From IMG/VR virus record IMGVR_UViG_3300036781_000262, positions 1 through 43,885 of that record: a stretch of DNA of 43,885 bases; one strand, given 5' to 3'. Below the pieces are notes generated by a model that was not told where the DNA came from, did no database searches, and worked only from the letters and a program-made list of their open reading frames with translations. This document shows, piece after piece, positions 16,558 through 24,477 of the stretch; the stretch's first letter is position 1, and each line of letters starts with the position of its first letter. The position numbers were made by a program, and so were the translations under genes. This stretch comes from a virus.

Positions 16558-18093
16558 ATGGCCACTCCAAGATCAACCAACCCCCTCGTTTCCCGCATTC
16601 GGGAGGATAATATCTTTTCAGGTGGTACGCAGTCCAACCTTCGCTCGGCCATGGACCAGACCTACGCGAATTTGCGGGGTGGTAATGGGCCTCAGACTGA
16701 TTTCGGCCAACAGAACGCTCTAAACAACGCAGGCATCTACGAACCGGGTTCCTTTGGAGCGCAGAACGCAGCGGCGAACGGGACGGGATACGCGGCTACT
16801 CCAGAGCAGATTTCTTCAGGCCAAGGAGCGGTCGGTTTGTTCAGCTCTGGCGTTGGGGCTCCTCGTGGGGGCGGTTCATCTTCTCTTAATATCGCTACGG
16901 GTAATATCTTTGGCGGTGGAATTCCTGCGGGCGAACGGGCAGCCGCAACAGGCGCTCCCGTGGGAAATCAAATTGCCGGTGTCATTTCCGGTCTTGGTGA
17001 TGAAGGGGCCAAATACGCCTATAATTCGGCCCTCATGCAATCTGGTATAAATCTAAACCCAGAGGGCCAGAATCCCGCAGATTATGCCAATGGCGTTCGG
17101 GCGGCTCAGAATATCTTTGGGCGCTTCTACAATGCCGATGGTAGCCCTAAGTCAGCAGGATCGGCGGGCGGTGTCGGTGGTCCCGTTACAGCCTACGCCC
17201 CCACAGACCTACGCCAGCGAGCGATTTCGGCTAATGGTGGCGGGGTGTTCGGCCAAGGTGATGTTGGCGCGTCTTTCGATGGGATGAACGCTCAGGGCGG
17301 TAGGAAGTTCTCCCTTGGCCAAATCTATCCGGGTACAGGTGACGGGCAGGTGCCCAACCCGATTGCCCCCTCGGCTCCTACTCCATTTGCGGCATCGGCT
17401 CCTAAGCAAGATACCTTCTCCCGGAACGCTAAGGGATTTCAGGATCATATCGTGGCACAGCAAATGGCCGCTGGTCTTTCAAAGGGTCTCGAACCGGGTT
17501 ACATGATCGACCCCGAGCGCCCCAATTCGGTTAAGCCGATTCCCGGTAGTCTGGCAGAACTGAACTACAAGAAAGCGCAGGTTGACGCCGCTGGTAAGGC
17601 CCAAGACTCCGTTGACGCTAAAAACGCCCAGACGGAAAAGGTCCGTCAAGTTACTGAAGTAGCCGGAAACGTCGTTAGCAATATCGACAGCATCCTACCC
17701 AAGATCGACAGCCTTACCGCTGGTCCTGTGGGCGGGGTGGCGCAGCATGTTCCCGGAACGCCGGGCTATAACGTCGGAGCAATTCTGAAAGGCGTGAAGG
17801 CCAATCTTGGCGTTCAACAACTTCAGTCCATGCGGGATGCCTCAAAGACGGGCGCTTCCGGTTTCGGCCAGCTCTCCGAAAAGGAGTTGGACGTTGTTAC
17901 CTCGACGGTGGCGAATCTCGACCAAGCGCAAGACCCCGAACAGTTGAAAGCAGGCTTGGCCAAGGTGCGCGATCATTTCAACGCATGGAAACTTTCCTAC
18001 GAGGCAGGCCAGAAAGCCGCTTCCGGAACGCTCTCCCCGCAGGAACAGGCCAAGACGTTGCTGGCTATTCGCCGCGCCACCCCAAAGAAGTAA
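16558..18093 (+). CDS. Internal virion / DNA-ejection-type protein
   Basis: A 511-residue protein starting at ATG 16558 (MATPRSTNPLVSRIR). The first 330 residues are Gly/Ala/Asn-rich and flexible. The C-terminal 190 residues contain a helical domain found in many phage structural proteins, with a P-G-T-x-x-Y-N start (HVPGTPGYNVGAILK), a Q-SMRDASKTGASGFG segment and LSEKELDVVTSTVANLD. A podophage ejection or minor virion protein is the best reading; no transglycosylase active site is seen. It is immediately followed by a second large Ala/Gly-rich protein, the usual pairing in short-tailed phages. Confidence 0.6.
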   Translation: MATPRSTNPLVSRIREDNIFSGGTQSNLRSAMDQTYANLRGGNGPQTDFGQQNALNNAGIYEPGSFGAQNAAANGTGYAATPEQISSGQGAVGLFSSGVGAPRGGGSSSLNIATGNIFGGGIPAGERAAATGAPVGNQIAGVISGLGDEGAKYAYNSALMQSGINLNPEGQNPADYANGVRAAQNIFGRFYNADGSPKSAGSAGGVGGPVTAYAPTDLRQRAISANGGGVFGQGDVGASFDGMNAQGGRKFSLGQIYPGTGDGQVPNPIAPSAPTPFAASAPKQDTFSRNAKGFQDHIVAQQMAAGLSKGLEPGYMIDPERPNSVKPIPGSLAELNYKKAQVDAAGKAQDSVDAKNAQTEKVRQVTEVAGNVVSNIDSILPKIDSLTAGPVGGVAQHVPGTPGYNVGAILKGVKANLGVQQLQSMRDASKTGASGFGQLSEKELDVVTSTVANLDQAQDPEQLKAGLAKVRDHFNAWKLSYEAGQKAASGTLSPQEQAKTLLAIRRATPKK

Positions 18094-19653
18094 ATGGCCG
18101 ACCTAAACTCACTTTCCGACGAACAGTTGCAGGACATTGCAGAAGGCAAGATGGACTCTTTGCCGGATGATGTGTTGCAGAAGATTGCGGGCGATGAATC
18201 AGCCCCAGCTCCGGCCCCAGAAAAGCCGCGCTCCCTATTCAACACGGACCTCCCCTTTCCGACTCCATTTGGAACCATCACGGCCAATCCCCAGCAAGTC
18301 GCTCACACCGTTAAGAATCTTGGCCTAGAGGGTGGCGGGGCAACGTTGGGGCAGGTAGCGGGTGCTCCCTTCGCTGAATTTGGCGGCGTGCAGGCTGGCG
18401 GCGCTATCGGCGGGGCACTTGGTAACATCGCCGGGCAGCTCACGACTCCCGGCAAGAAATTCTCCCTTGGTGAAGTGGGCGGCGCTGCGGTGGGTGGTGC
18501 TATTCCCGGCGCGTCTTTGGCCAAGGCTGGCGCTAGAACTGTAGCCATGCAGGGGGCTAAATACGCCGCTGGAAACGTTGCTGCGGTGAATACCCAAAGT
18601 ATGATCGACACGGGCAAACCGGCCTCCCTTGGACAAGACGCGGTTGCCGCAGTGGGCGGTTTCGCTGGCGCTGGACTCTCTAAGTTCATCGACACTGGCC
18701 GCGCCGCTCAAGCTGTTGCCGATAAAACTTCGCGTGATTCGTTCAATCGCGAGACGCTCAAAATTGGTCGTGATCTTGGTTACACGGTCCCGCCCTCTAT
18801 TGTTAACCCGAACGCGGTAAATAACTCCCTAGAGTCTCTTGGCGGTAAAGCAGCGGTTGCCCAATCGGCAATTCATATGAATCAGCCGAAAACGGATGCT
18901 GCTATTGCAGCCCAAATTGGCCTTCCTGATAACGCCCCAATTTCTCCGGTCAGCATTAACACTATGCGGGCCGAACCTAATTTGGTTTACGACGCGGTAA
19001 ACAAGAGCAGTCCGCAAGCATCTGGCCTTCTGAAAAGTTTCAAGGATTCAATGGATTTAGCCCGTGAGGCATTCACGGATTATCGCGCCTCCAAAATGGC
19101 AGGCACCCCGAACAATGCTCTTTTGGCTAAAGCAAAGCAGGCCGCTGCTGATGCCGATGTTTATAAACAGGGCCTAAAGAGTGTTCTACCTGTTCCCCTA
19201 TTTGATAAGTTCGATGGTGCTCGCGTTAAGCTGGCAGAAATCGGAATGGCCGAACGCGCCTTTAGCGGAGGTAATTTCGATGCCAGCGTAATTGGTGACG
19301 CATTTGCCCACGGAGAAAAACTGACTGGTAATCTCTATAAAATTGGCCGCTTTGAAGATCGTTTCGGAAAGTATCTGAGGAAGGCAATCAACACCCCCAC
19401 ACCGGGAGTCGATAACCTCAAACTGATGATGAAGTTTGGCGGAGCGGGTGCTGGTATCGCTTCTGGGCATCCGTTACTTGGTATCGCCGCCCCCGTAGCC
19501 GTAGCTGCTGGTGAATCCGCAGCTAGAAAGGGTGTACTGACGCCCTTCTACCAGAAAAAACTAGCCTCCCCATTTTACGGTCAAACCAACGCAGAGGACT
19601 TCGCGGCGGCTCTCGCTCGCTACTCCGCCATGAATCAAAGCCGCCAAAACTAA
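18094..19653 (+). CDS. Ala/Gly-rich internal virion protein (putative ejection protein)
   Basis: A 519-residue protein starting directly after the previous stop. Residues 1-40 are acidic and helical. Residues about 80-200 are extremely Gly/Ala-rich with GxxxG-type spacing, suited to insertion into a membrane, then comes a long amphipathic helical region (205-430) and a second Gly/Ala hydrophobic segment near 450-475. The pattern fits proteins ejected with the DNA to form a channel across the cell envelope. Family membership was not recognised; the role is inferred from composition and position. Confidence 0.55.
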   Translation: MADLNSLSDEQLQDIAEGKMDSLPDDVLQKIAGDESAPAPAPEKPRSLFNTDLPFPTPFGTITANPQQVAHTVKNLGLEGGGATLGQVAGAPFAEFGGVQAGGAIGGALGNIAGQLTTPGKKFSLGEVGGAAVGGAIPGASLAKAGARTVAMQGAKYAAGNVAAVNTQSMIDTGKPASLGQDAVAAVGGFAGAGLSKFIDTGRAAQAVADKTSRDSFNRETLKIGRDLGYTVPPSIVNPNAVNNSLESLGGKAAVAQSAIHMNQPKTDAAIAAQIGLPDNAPISPVSINTMRAEPNLVYDAVNKSSPQASGLLKSFKDSMDLAREAFTDYRASKMAGTPNNALLAKAKQAAADADVYKQGLKSVLPVPLFDKFDGARVKLAEIGMAERAFSGGNFDASVIGDAFAHGEKLTGNLYKIGRFEDRFGKYLRKAINTPTPGVDNLKLMMKFGGAGAGIASGHPLLGIAAPVAVAAGESAARKGVLTPFYQKKLASPFYGQTNAEDFAAALARYSAMNQSRQN

Positions 19654-19665
19654 CCCACTCCTAAA

Positions 19666-20397
19666 ATGTCACTTCCAGGAAATTTATCCAATCTCGCCCG
19701 CGTTAGATTCTCCCCCTCTGGCACCTCCCCTGTCGGCACTACCGGAATTGCTGCTACACAAGTGGCATTCGGTTCTGGGACGAACCAAATTCGCGGCTCC
19801 GCCAACTTCACCTACAACTCAGGCCCGTTCACGTCTTCCAATACGATTGAAACGGCGCTTAATCTCTCCCCTGACTTCAGTGGGCAAACCGGAACGGCTG
19901 GATGGAATGCGTTAATGATTAACGCAGCGTCCGGCGGTGGAAACGGAACGAAGAATCTTATTCAAGTCCAGACCGGAGGCGTGACTGTTTTCCGAGTCAC
20001 TTCCAGCGGTTCTGTCATTTCTTCCGCAGCTGTGACTTCAATTAGCGGTTCGTCTGGTGTTGGCTATGCTACTGGCGCGGGTGGAGTAATCACTCAGGCC
20101 ACCAATCGGACAACCGGCGTCACGCTTAGCAAGGTTTGCGGCCAGATAACGACCAATAACACCTCATTGGCGACTTTGGCTAGTGCTGTATTCACCGTGA
20201 CGAACACCACCGTGGCTATTACCGATACGATTAATATCTGCGTACAAAGCGGAAAGGTTAACGCGAAAACACTGGTTTACGTTAACGCTGTCGGCGTTGG
20301 GTCGTTCGACATCACCGTTTTTAATTTGGATACCCTCACCGCCGAAACCGGCGCAATCGTCATTAGCTTTGCGGTCGTTAAGGCCGTAATTGCCTAA
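19666..20397 (+). CDS. Tail fibre-like / receptor-binding protein (putative)
   Basis: A 243-residue Ser/Thr/Gly/Asn-rich beta protein. The C-terminal about 115 residues contain a GYATGAGGVITQATNRTTGVTL segment (20 of its residues are near-universal in a phage fibre C-terminal domain), followed by KVCGQITTNN and a final IVISFAVVKAVIA strand. That domain caps many phage fibres or appendages. The N-terminal 110 residues would connect to the virion. It starts 12 bp after the ejection gene. Confidence 0.6.
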   Translation: MSLPGNLSNLARVRFSPSGTSPVGTTGIAATQVAFGSGTNQIRGSANFTYNSGPFTSSNTIETALNLSPDFSGQTGTAGWNALMINAASGGGNGTKNLIQVQTGGVTVFRVTSSGSVISSAAVTSISGSSGVGYATGAGGVITQATNRTTGVTLSKVCGQITTNNTSLATLASAVFTVTNTTVAITDTINICVQSGKVNAKTLVYVNAVGVGSFDITVFNLDTLTAETGAIVISFAVVKAVIA

Positions 20398-20409
20398 CTC
20401 TTTTTTCTT

Positions 20410-21069
20410 ATGAAATCACTTCGATCAACTTTCGTCGCGCTGGCTTTTGTTCCGGCGCTTTTGTCTGCAACCCCCATCGCCCATAATTATTTAATCTACA
20501 ATGTAGATGCTGGCGTCACTGGATTAGAGTCAAACTGGTTTGGCGATAACACGCTGGCGGCTGATGCGTTCTTTTTCCACACGGCCTCCGGTCCCATGCA
20601 GGCGACACTCGGCACGGGTCTTCTCCGCGTGGGCAGTACGATCAATATTGATCCGGACGTTCTTCCGCTCGCCTTCAGCTATAACTTCGCCCCATCAGCC
20701 AAGACGATCCAAACGACCGCAGCGGCAGCTAATGGGTTTCAGGTTTCATCTACCCGCAAGTCATGGGTGACGTACTCGGTTACGATCACGACCGCAACGA
20801 CCGTTCTTGGAACGTCAAACTCTAGCGGTTACGTGGTTCTGGAAATCGCGGCCACTAATTCAACCACCGCTAGCGACTGGAAAGAAGTGGGGCGCATGTC
20901 CAGCGGTCAGAATACAGCCATTACGGTGGCCGTGGGAACGATTACCCAAACGGGAGGCGGTTCGCTCTCTGGCATGGTGCCAAGCGGCTATTACACGCGC
21001 CTGCGTTCTGTGTCCGTAGCGGATACCCCGACTTTCGCCTATAACAGCGGCCAAGAAGTTTTGATGTAA
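20410..21069 (+). CDS. Fibre-tip-like protein with an N-terminal signal peptide
   Basis: A 219-residue protein. The first 21 residues (MKSLRSTFVALAFVPALLSAT) are a basic start, a hydrophobic core and small residues, a good Sec signal peptide with a likely cut after LLSA. The rest is beta-rich and ends SGQEVLM, with a segment (TRKSWVTYSVTITT) and an RLRSVSV strand that resemble phage fibre-tip proteins. A secreted fibre-like protein is unusual: virion proteins assemble in the cytoplasm. It may be exported, or the hydrophobic N-terminus may serve another role. Confidence 0.6.
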   Translation: MKSLRSTFVALAFVPALLSATPIAHNYLIYNVDAGVTGLESNWFGDNTLAADAFFFHTASGPMQATLGTGLLRVGSTINIDPDVLPLAFSYNFAPSAKTIQTTAAAANGFQVSSTRKSWVTYSVTITTATTVLGTSNSSGYVVLEIAATNSTTASDWKEVGRMSSGQNTAITVAVGTITQTGGGSLSGMVPSGYYTRLRSVSVADTPTFAYNSGQEVLM

Positions 21070-21074
21070 TCTCG

Positions 21075-21497
21075 GTGAAGCCAGTACTAACACTTTCATT
21101 GATGGTGCTGGTTTTGTCTGCGTGCTCCAAGCAAGCCACGTTCACCCCTTCCCCGCGTTCAAGTGAAAGCGTCACGACGGTAACACGGGATGCGCACGAT
21201 TGGGTAGCGAGTGACCCGGCGAATCGTTTCTGGTCGGGCGTGAAGCCCACGGGAAGCATGAAGCCTTTCGTAGATGAACATACCTTAGCCCTCTGCCTTC
21301 GTTACAAAGGACAGGAAATCCCAAATGGGAGTGTCGTAATTTACAACCGTGGCGACATTAAGCGGGTGATTCACGTTGTTTCCGACCAAAACGCCGACTC
21401 AGTTTACATGTCGGGCTATGCGAATCACGATTCTGATGGGTGGTTTCCGAAGTCATCCATAGAGGGCGTGATGGTTGGTCAGTTATATTTGCCATGA
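21075..21497 (+). CDS. Lipoprotein with signal-peptidase (S24/S26)-like motifs
   Basis: A 140-residue protein starting at GTG 21075. A lipoprotein signal ends in the lipobox LSAC (C17). The mature part has GSMKPF with S61 in the position of the catalytic serine of S26/S24 peptidases, and GDIKRVIHVV with K96 in the position of the general-base lysine. The fold and dyad are inferred from these motifs; overall length is short but enough for the catalytic core. It is the first of two lipoprotein genes joined by an ATGA overlap in a lysis-like module. It could process an envelope protein or be an inactive relative. Confidence 0.6.
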   Translation: MKPVLTLSLMVLVLSACSKQATFTPSPRSSESVTTVTRDAHDWVASDPANRFWSGVKPTGSMKPFVDEHTLALCLRYKGQEIPNGSVVIYNRGDIKRVIHVVSDQNADSVYMSGYANHDSDGWFPKSSIEGVMVGQLYLP

Positions 21498-22135
21498 AAG
21501 CCCTAGCTGTCCTTTCGCTTCTAGGTCTGACTGGCTGCTCCCTGCTTAACCGTGGGGCGATCAAAGCGGGGGGCGTTTCGGTTACGGGTCCGAAAGATGC
21601 AGGGACTCCAACCACGTTAAACACGGCCACGCAGAAAGGGAGCATTCGCATTCCGGCCAACTCCCGAATCATTCGCCGTGAGGTTGCTGCACAGCCTGCG
21701 GTTCCAGCCACAAAAGAATCGCCCGCCATTCCCGCAAAGCCCGCTTTGGTTGAAACGGAAGTATTCCCGAGCGCGGACACGGAATGGAACGAGAGCCAAA
21801 GCACCGTAGCGGCCAATTCTGGCACCGTAGACACCTCCATTGCCTCAAAGCGGATAGACGCTGAGGAATCCCGTCCGCTCCTTTATGCGGCGATTGCTGC
21901 GGCCCTAGCGGCTGGTTTCTTCGTGTACCGAGCTTATCCGACTCCGGCCCTATGCTGCGGAGCGGCGTCCGTTGTGTTCTTCATGGCGTGGCGCATGTCT
22001 GGGCTTCCCTCGTGGTTCTGGGCGTTGGGTCTGGCCGCTATCGCTGGCGGGGCCTTCCTCTATCTGGGTCACGAGAAAGGGCTGTATACCCCCGTGCCTG
22101 ACGATTCTACTGCTACGAAACCACTAACCAAATAA
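21494..22135 (+). CDS. Lipoprotein with three transmembrane helices
   Basis: A 213-residue protein whose ATG overlaps the previous stop (ATGA). The N-terminus MKALAVLSLLGLTGC is a lipoprotein signal with the lipobox LTGC (C15). A Pro/Ala-rich low-complexity stretch (about 75-100) spans a possible periplasmic linker, and residues about 130-195 hold three hydrophobic helices. A lipidated N-terminus plus several membrane spans could bridge two membranes, as spanins do, but no spanin family is recognised. Part of the distal lysis-like module. Confidence 0.6.
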   Translation: MKALAVLSLLGLTGCSLLNRGAIKAGGVSVTGPKDAGTPTTLNTATQKGSIRIPANSRIIRREVAAQPAVPATKESPAIPAKPALVETEVFPSADTEWNESQSTVAANSGTVDTSIASKRIDAEESRPLLYAAIAAALAAGFFVYRAYPTPALCCGAASVVFFMAWRMSGLPSWFWALGLAAIAGGAFLYLGHEKGLYTPVPDDSTATKPLTK

Positions 22136-22140
22136 ATCCC

Positions 22141-22239
22141 ATGTGCCCATTCCCTCCCGACAAGCCGGAGCGTCCCGACAGCATCGTTGCCAAGACGACC
22201 ACCAAGAAAAAGAAAGCTAAGAAGAAAAAGAAGAAGTGA
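22141..22239 (+). CDS. 32-residue lysine-tailed microprotein
   Basis: ATG 22141 opens a 32-residue protein: a Pro-rich start (MCPFPPDKPERPDS), then TTTKKKKA and six lysines at the end. The TGA at 22237-22239 overlaps the next ATG. The start follows the previous stop by 5 bp, so it is in a tightly packed operon. The polybasic tail could bind nucleic acid or acidic lipid; a lysis-control or membrane-association role is only inferred. Confidence 0.5.
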   Translation: MCPFPPDKPERPDSIVAKTTTKKKKAKKKKKK

Positions 22240-22736
22240 TGGACGCGGCCCCAATTCTGTTCCTCGTGTGCCTGCTGCTTCTTTTGGCGTTCGCCACCAA
22301 GAAGGACCGAGCGGCGCTGTGGATTATCACGATCTCCAATGTTGTTGGCTGGTTGCTGGTGATCTTTGTCACGCGGCAGATACACGCGCCGTGGAAGCTA
22401 GTAATTCCGGCAGGGGGCGAAACGCTCACGATCTTGGCTTTGATCGGTATTGGCCGTAACCGCTCATCCTTAATTCAGGCTAGTTTACTGCTTATCGCGT
22501 GGTTGTCACACGTCCTATGTTACGTCGATTGCCAGACCGGCTCCAACCTCGTCTATGACCACTACGAACAAATTCTTGCGGGGGTTGCCGTCTGCCAACT
22601 GCTAGGCTTCCATGATACCGCTTCCCATTGCTTTACGTCTGCCCGAGATTGGCTTCTGGGATATGGTAGCAGGGGCGTTCGTGTTTCAAGCGTTGGCCCT
22701 GACCTTCTGCATACTGAGGGCGATCCGAAATTATAA
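22239..22736 (+). CDS. Multi-spanning membrane protein (possible holin)
   Basis: About 165 residues with strongly hydrophobic segments near residues 5-19, 27-44, 60-74 and 79-97, and a more polar, Cys/His-containing C-terminal third. Four helices with a soluble tail resemble holin-like or envelope proteins, but no family is recognised. The ATG at 22239 overlaps the previous TGA; a GTG one codon earlier is also possible. Placement between two lipoproteins and a holin-like gene suggests an envelope or lysis role. Confidence 0.55.
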   Translation: MDAAPILFLVCLLLLLAFATKKDRAALWIITISNVVGWLLVIFVTRQIHAPWKLVIPAGGETLTILALIGIGRNRSSLIQASLLLIAWLSHVLCYVDCQTGSNLVYDHYEQILAGVAVCQLLGFHDTASHCFTSARDWLLGYGSRGVRVSSVGPDLLHTEGDPKL

Positions 22737-22750
22737 CCGACTCCCCCACG

Positions 22751-22996
22751 ATGTCAGACGAATTACAAATCCTGAAGGCCGACAGTAAGCTTTTGAAAGA
22801 GGCTATTTTCGGCAACCCCGCCAACATCCGAGATCAACCCGGCATCATCGCTGAACAAAACCGGCAGTCCGTTGCACAGGATAGAACCAACGAGATTTTG
22901 ATGGACCTGAAGAAAGACGTTACCCGAATCATTTACATGTTCGGTGGGGCGCTGATTACGGGGGTGGTTAGCCTCTTCGTAAAACTACTTCACTGA
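22751..22996 (+). CDS. XhlA-like single-helix membrane protein (putative holin component)
   Basis: An 81-residue protein: a charged helical N-terminal half (MSDELQILKADSKLLKEA, then QDRTNEILMDLKKDV) followed by one transmembrane helix (about 58-77) and a short basic end. This plan matches haemolysin XhlA-type phage proteins, which associate with a holin at the membrane. It is the last gene of the rightward virion/lysis operon, just before a strong hairpin. The family call is from architecture only. Confidence 0.6.
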   Translation: MSDELQILKADSKLLKEAIFGNPANIRDQPGIIAEQNRQSVAQDRTNEILMDLKKDVTRIIYMFGGALITGVVSLFVKLLH

Positions 22997-23004
22997 AAAC
23001 GATT

Positions 23005-23047
23005 GAGGGCCGGAAGTCGTAGGTTGTCGCCCCTGCTTCCGGCCCTC
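23005..23047. terminator. 12-bp perfect hairpin between convergent operons
   Basis: GAGGGCCGGAAG at 23005-23016 pairs perfectly with CTTCCGGCCCTC at 23036-23047 across a 19-base loop. It sits 8 bp after the last rightward gene and before the end of the leftward early operon, the expected place for a bidirectional transcription stop. There is no long T tract on either side. The stretch 23048-23215 beyond it contains no supported gene. Confidence 0.7.
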
Positions 23048-23215
23048 TAAGAGTTAGCTGCGTCGCGATACGTTTCCCGCTTCTCAGGGCGGGTGCCAGT
23101 GTCTTTAGTTGGCGATTCTGCTGACGTAGGACGCTTTTACAATCCTAAAGTGACTTGGGTTGTTCTGGGCGGGAAGTACGCTGTAATGCAGCCAGAATGG
23201 CAGGGCGGGGCATCC

Positions 23216-23530
23216 CTACAGCTTCTCAATCTCGATAACCGCCCCTTCCTCTCCTTTCTTCACTTTTCGCCAGCTTCCGCAAGGTACCCCGGTCCACTTT
23301 AAGGAGTCGTCCAAGGGCAAAGAGGTAAGTATCAAGGATAGTTGAGACGGCTCCATCCCCATCCCGGTCCCGGTTATCTGAAACAAGGAGCGTAATTGTG
23401 ACTCTATATCTCTGGCCGTTGCCTCCATCCACTTCTGTTTGATGGGGGAAGTTATGAGTCGGCCCCGAGAGAGCATCTTGCCGTTTTTGAACGATGGACA
23501 ATGCCCTTGGCCGCGAATCCGTAACGTCAT
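23216..23530 (-). CDS. RusA-like Holliday junction resolvase family protein
   Basis: A 104-residue protein from the ATG at 23530. It begins MTLRIRGQGHCPSFKNGK, which resembles the RusA opening (a strand, Gly, then Pro-Ser-x-Asn). A KQKWMEATARDIE helix follows, then the LPLDDSLKW strand carrying the paired acidic residues of the RusA active site, and an EEGAVIEIEKL C-terminal strand. RusA proteins resolve branched DNA during replication and packaging. A GTG at 23569 would add 13 residues, but the ATG matches the family N-terminus better. Last gene of the early operon. Confidence 0.6.
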   Translation of the reverse strand: MTLRIRGQGHCPSFKNGKMLSRGRLITSPIKQKWMEATARDIESQLRSLFQITGTGMGMEPSQLSLILTSLPLDDSLKWTGVPCGSWRKVKKGEEGAVIEIEKL

Positions 23531-23572
23531 GGTAGCCGGGCTGGGCGAGGATAGCGGGGAGGTGTTCACTTT

Positions 23573-23746
23573 TTAGGCGCATCTGACTTTGATCTTCATC
23601 TTCGGATTAAAGTGCATGGAGGTCCGGTTGAATTGGATTTCGTGATGCGTAGGCGAATGCTTTATCAGCTTATGCTCGCGCTCGAATTCCCCCTGTGCCT
23701 TAACCGCCAGCTTATTTTCTAGGAATGTTTTCGGCATGGGTTTCAT
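23573..23746 (-). CDS. 57-residue basic hypothetical protein
   Basis: An ATG at 23744-23746 opens a 57-residue Lys/His-rich protein (MKPMPKTFLENKLAVKAQ, ending KMKIKVRCA) that stops at 23573. The composition suggests nucleic-acid binding; no family is recognised. It sits just upstream of the RusA-like gene in the same direction, with a 4-bp gap to that gene's GTG option. Confidence 0.55.
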   Translation of the reverse strand: MKPMPKTFLENKLAVKAQGEFEREHKLIKHSPTHHEIQFNRTSMHFNPKMKIKVRCA

Positions 23747-23795
23747 TATTTTATTTGGTCAAGTTGCTCACGGGTGAAGCGGCTCATGGGGCGAA

Positions 23796-24083
23796 TCAAA
23801 AGCCAGCGAACTCGCCAAGCTGTTCAAAGATTTCACGGTTCATTTTCTTCGGGATAACATCGAGAGGCGCGTCCTCGTCTTCACCGGCCATCTTGCGGGC
23901 GGCTTCCTCGTTATCGCAGACGCAGCCATGTTCATCACCGGGAATCGCCACCACCCAAACATTCATCAGCGAAGCGTTCACATGCTCGCAATTCGGGTGA
24001 TGGTTGGTCATGGGTTCGCTCGGGTTAAAGCAACGCGCCCACCCCATGCAACCATTCGGACAAGGCCAATTTAGTGTGCTCAT
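23796..24083 (-). CDS. Cysteine/histidine-rich small protein
   Basis: A 95-residue protein with six cysteines: CPNGC near 8-12, C18, C32 with nearby H28/H29/H34, and a GCVCD pair near 53-57. This density suggests one or two bound metals. The C-terminal third is acidic and helical. No family is recognised. Its ATG overlaps the upstream stop, so it is co-translated within the early operon. Confidence 0.6.
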   Translation of the reverse strand: MSTLNWPCPNGCMGWARCFNPSEPMTNHHPNCEHVNASLMNVWVVAIPGDEHGCVCDNEEAARKMAGEDEDAPLDVIPKKMNREIFEQLGEFAGF

Positions 24084-24271
24084 TTTGGATAGACGATATA
24101 TCTCCTAACTTCTCCCGCTTGGGAAGGCTTCTTTCGGGAGCCGCAGCGGGCATCCCGTTTCTCTCGTTCCTTGTTGATTTCTTTCCAGCGGTGAACGGAT
24201 AGCTTTTTGGCGGTGGAGATTTTAACTTTCCCTTTGGCGATTCCCCACGCGATGGCTTCGGATATGGTCAT
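24080..24271 (-). CDS. 63-residue basic protein
   Basis: A very basic small protein with a possible helix-turn-helix-like first half (MTISEAIAWGIAKGKVKIS, then TAKKLSVHRWKEIN). It could bind DNA. The start follows a CCCC run without a Shine-Dalgarno sequence, and both ends overlap neighbours by 4 bp. No family is recognised. Confidence 0.6.
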   Translation of the reverse strand: MTISEAIAWGIAKGKVKISTAKKLSVHRWKEINKEREKRDARCGSRKKPSQAGEVRRYIVYPK

Positions 24272-24477
24272 GGGGAGTAAAGATAGTTCAAGATGCGGTT
24301 AGCCGCCCAATTTTGCAGGCGACCCAAAAAGGTTTGTTCGCGGTGAAGATACCAAGCGACAACGTCGTTGCGGCCATAGAGCCACCAGCAGAAGCGGATA
24401 AACCGCGTCTCACGCTTGTGGATCGTGTACCCGTGCAGATTTGGTTGCTGCGGGTCGTGGATTCGTTCCTCGCTCAT
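24268..24477 (-). CDS. 69-residue Trp/Tyr-rich protein
   Basis: A small basic protein rich in aromatic residues (FIRFCWWLYGR near 27-37, and an NYLY end). The amphipathic aromatic helix might touch a membrane, but charge is spread through it and no clear transmembrane span exists. It is joined to both neighbours by 4-bp overlaps. Function unknown. Confidence 0.55.
   Translation of the reverse strand: MSEERIHDPQQPNLHGYTIHKRETRFIRFCWWLYGRNDVVAWYLHREQTFLGRLQNWAANRILNYLYSP

Noticed and set aside
23048-23215. Plus-strand open frame 23093-23302 or a tRNA in the convergent gap
   Set aside because: The frame runs antisense into the RusA-like gene, and no acceptor/T-arm pair could be drawn.
23226-23582. 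Alternative minus-strand frame overlapping the RusA-like gene
   Set aside because: It overlaps the 57-residue gene at 23573-23746 and lacks the Asp pair and family N-terminus found in the chosen frame.
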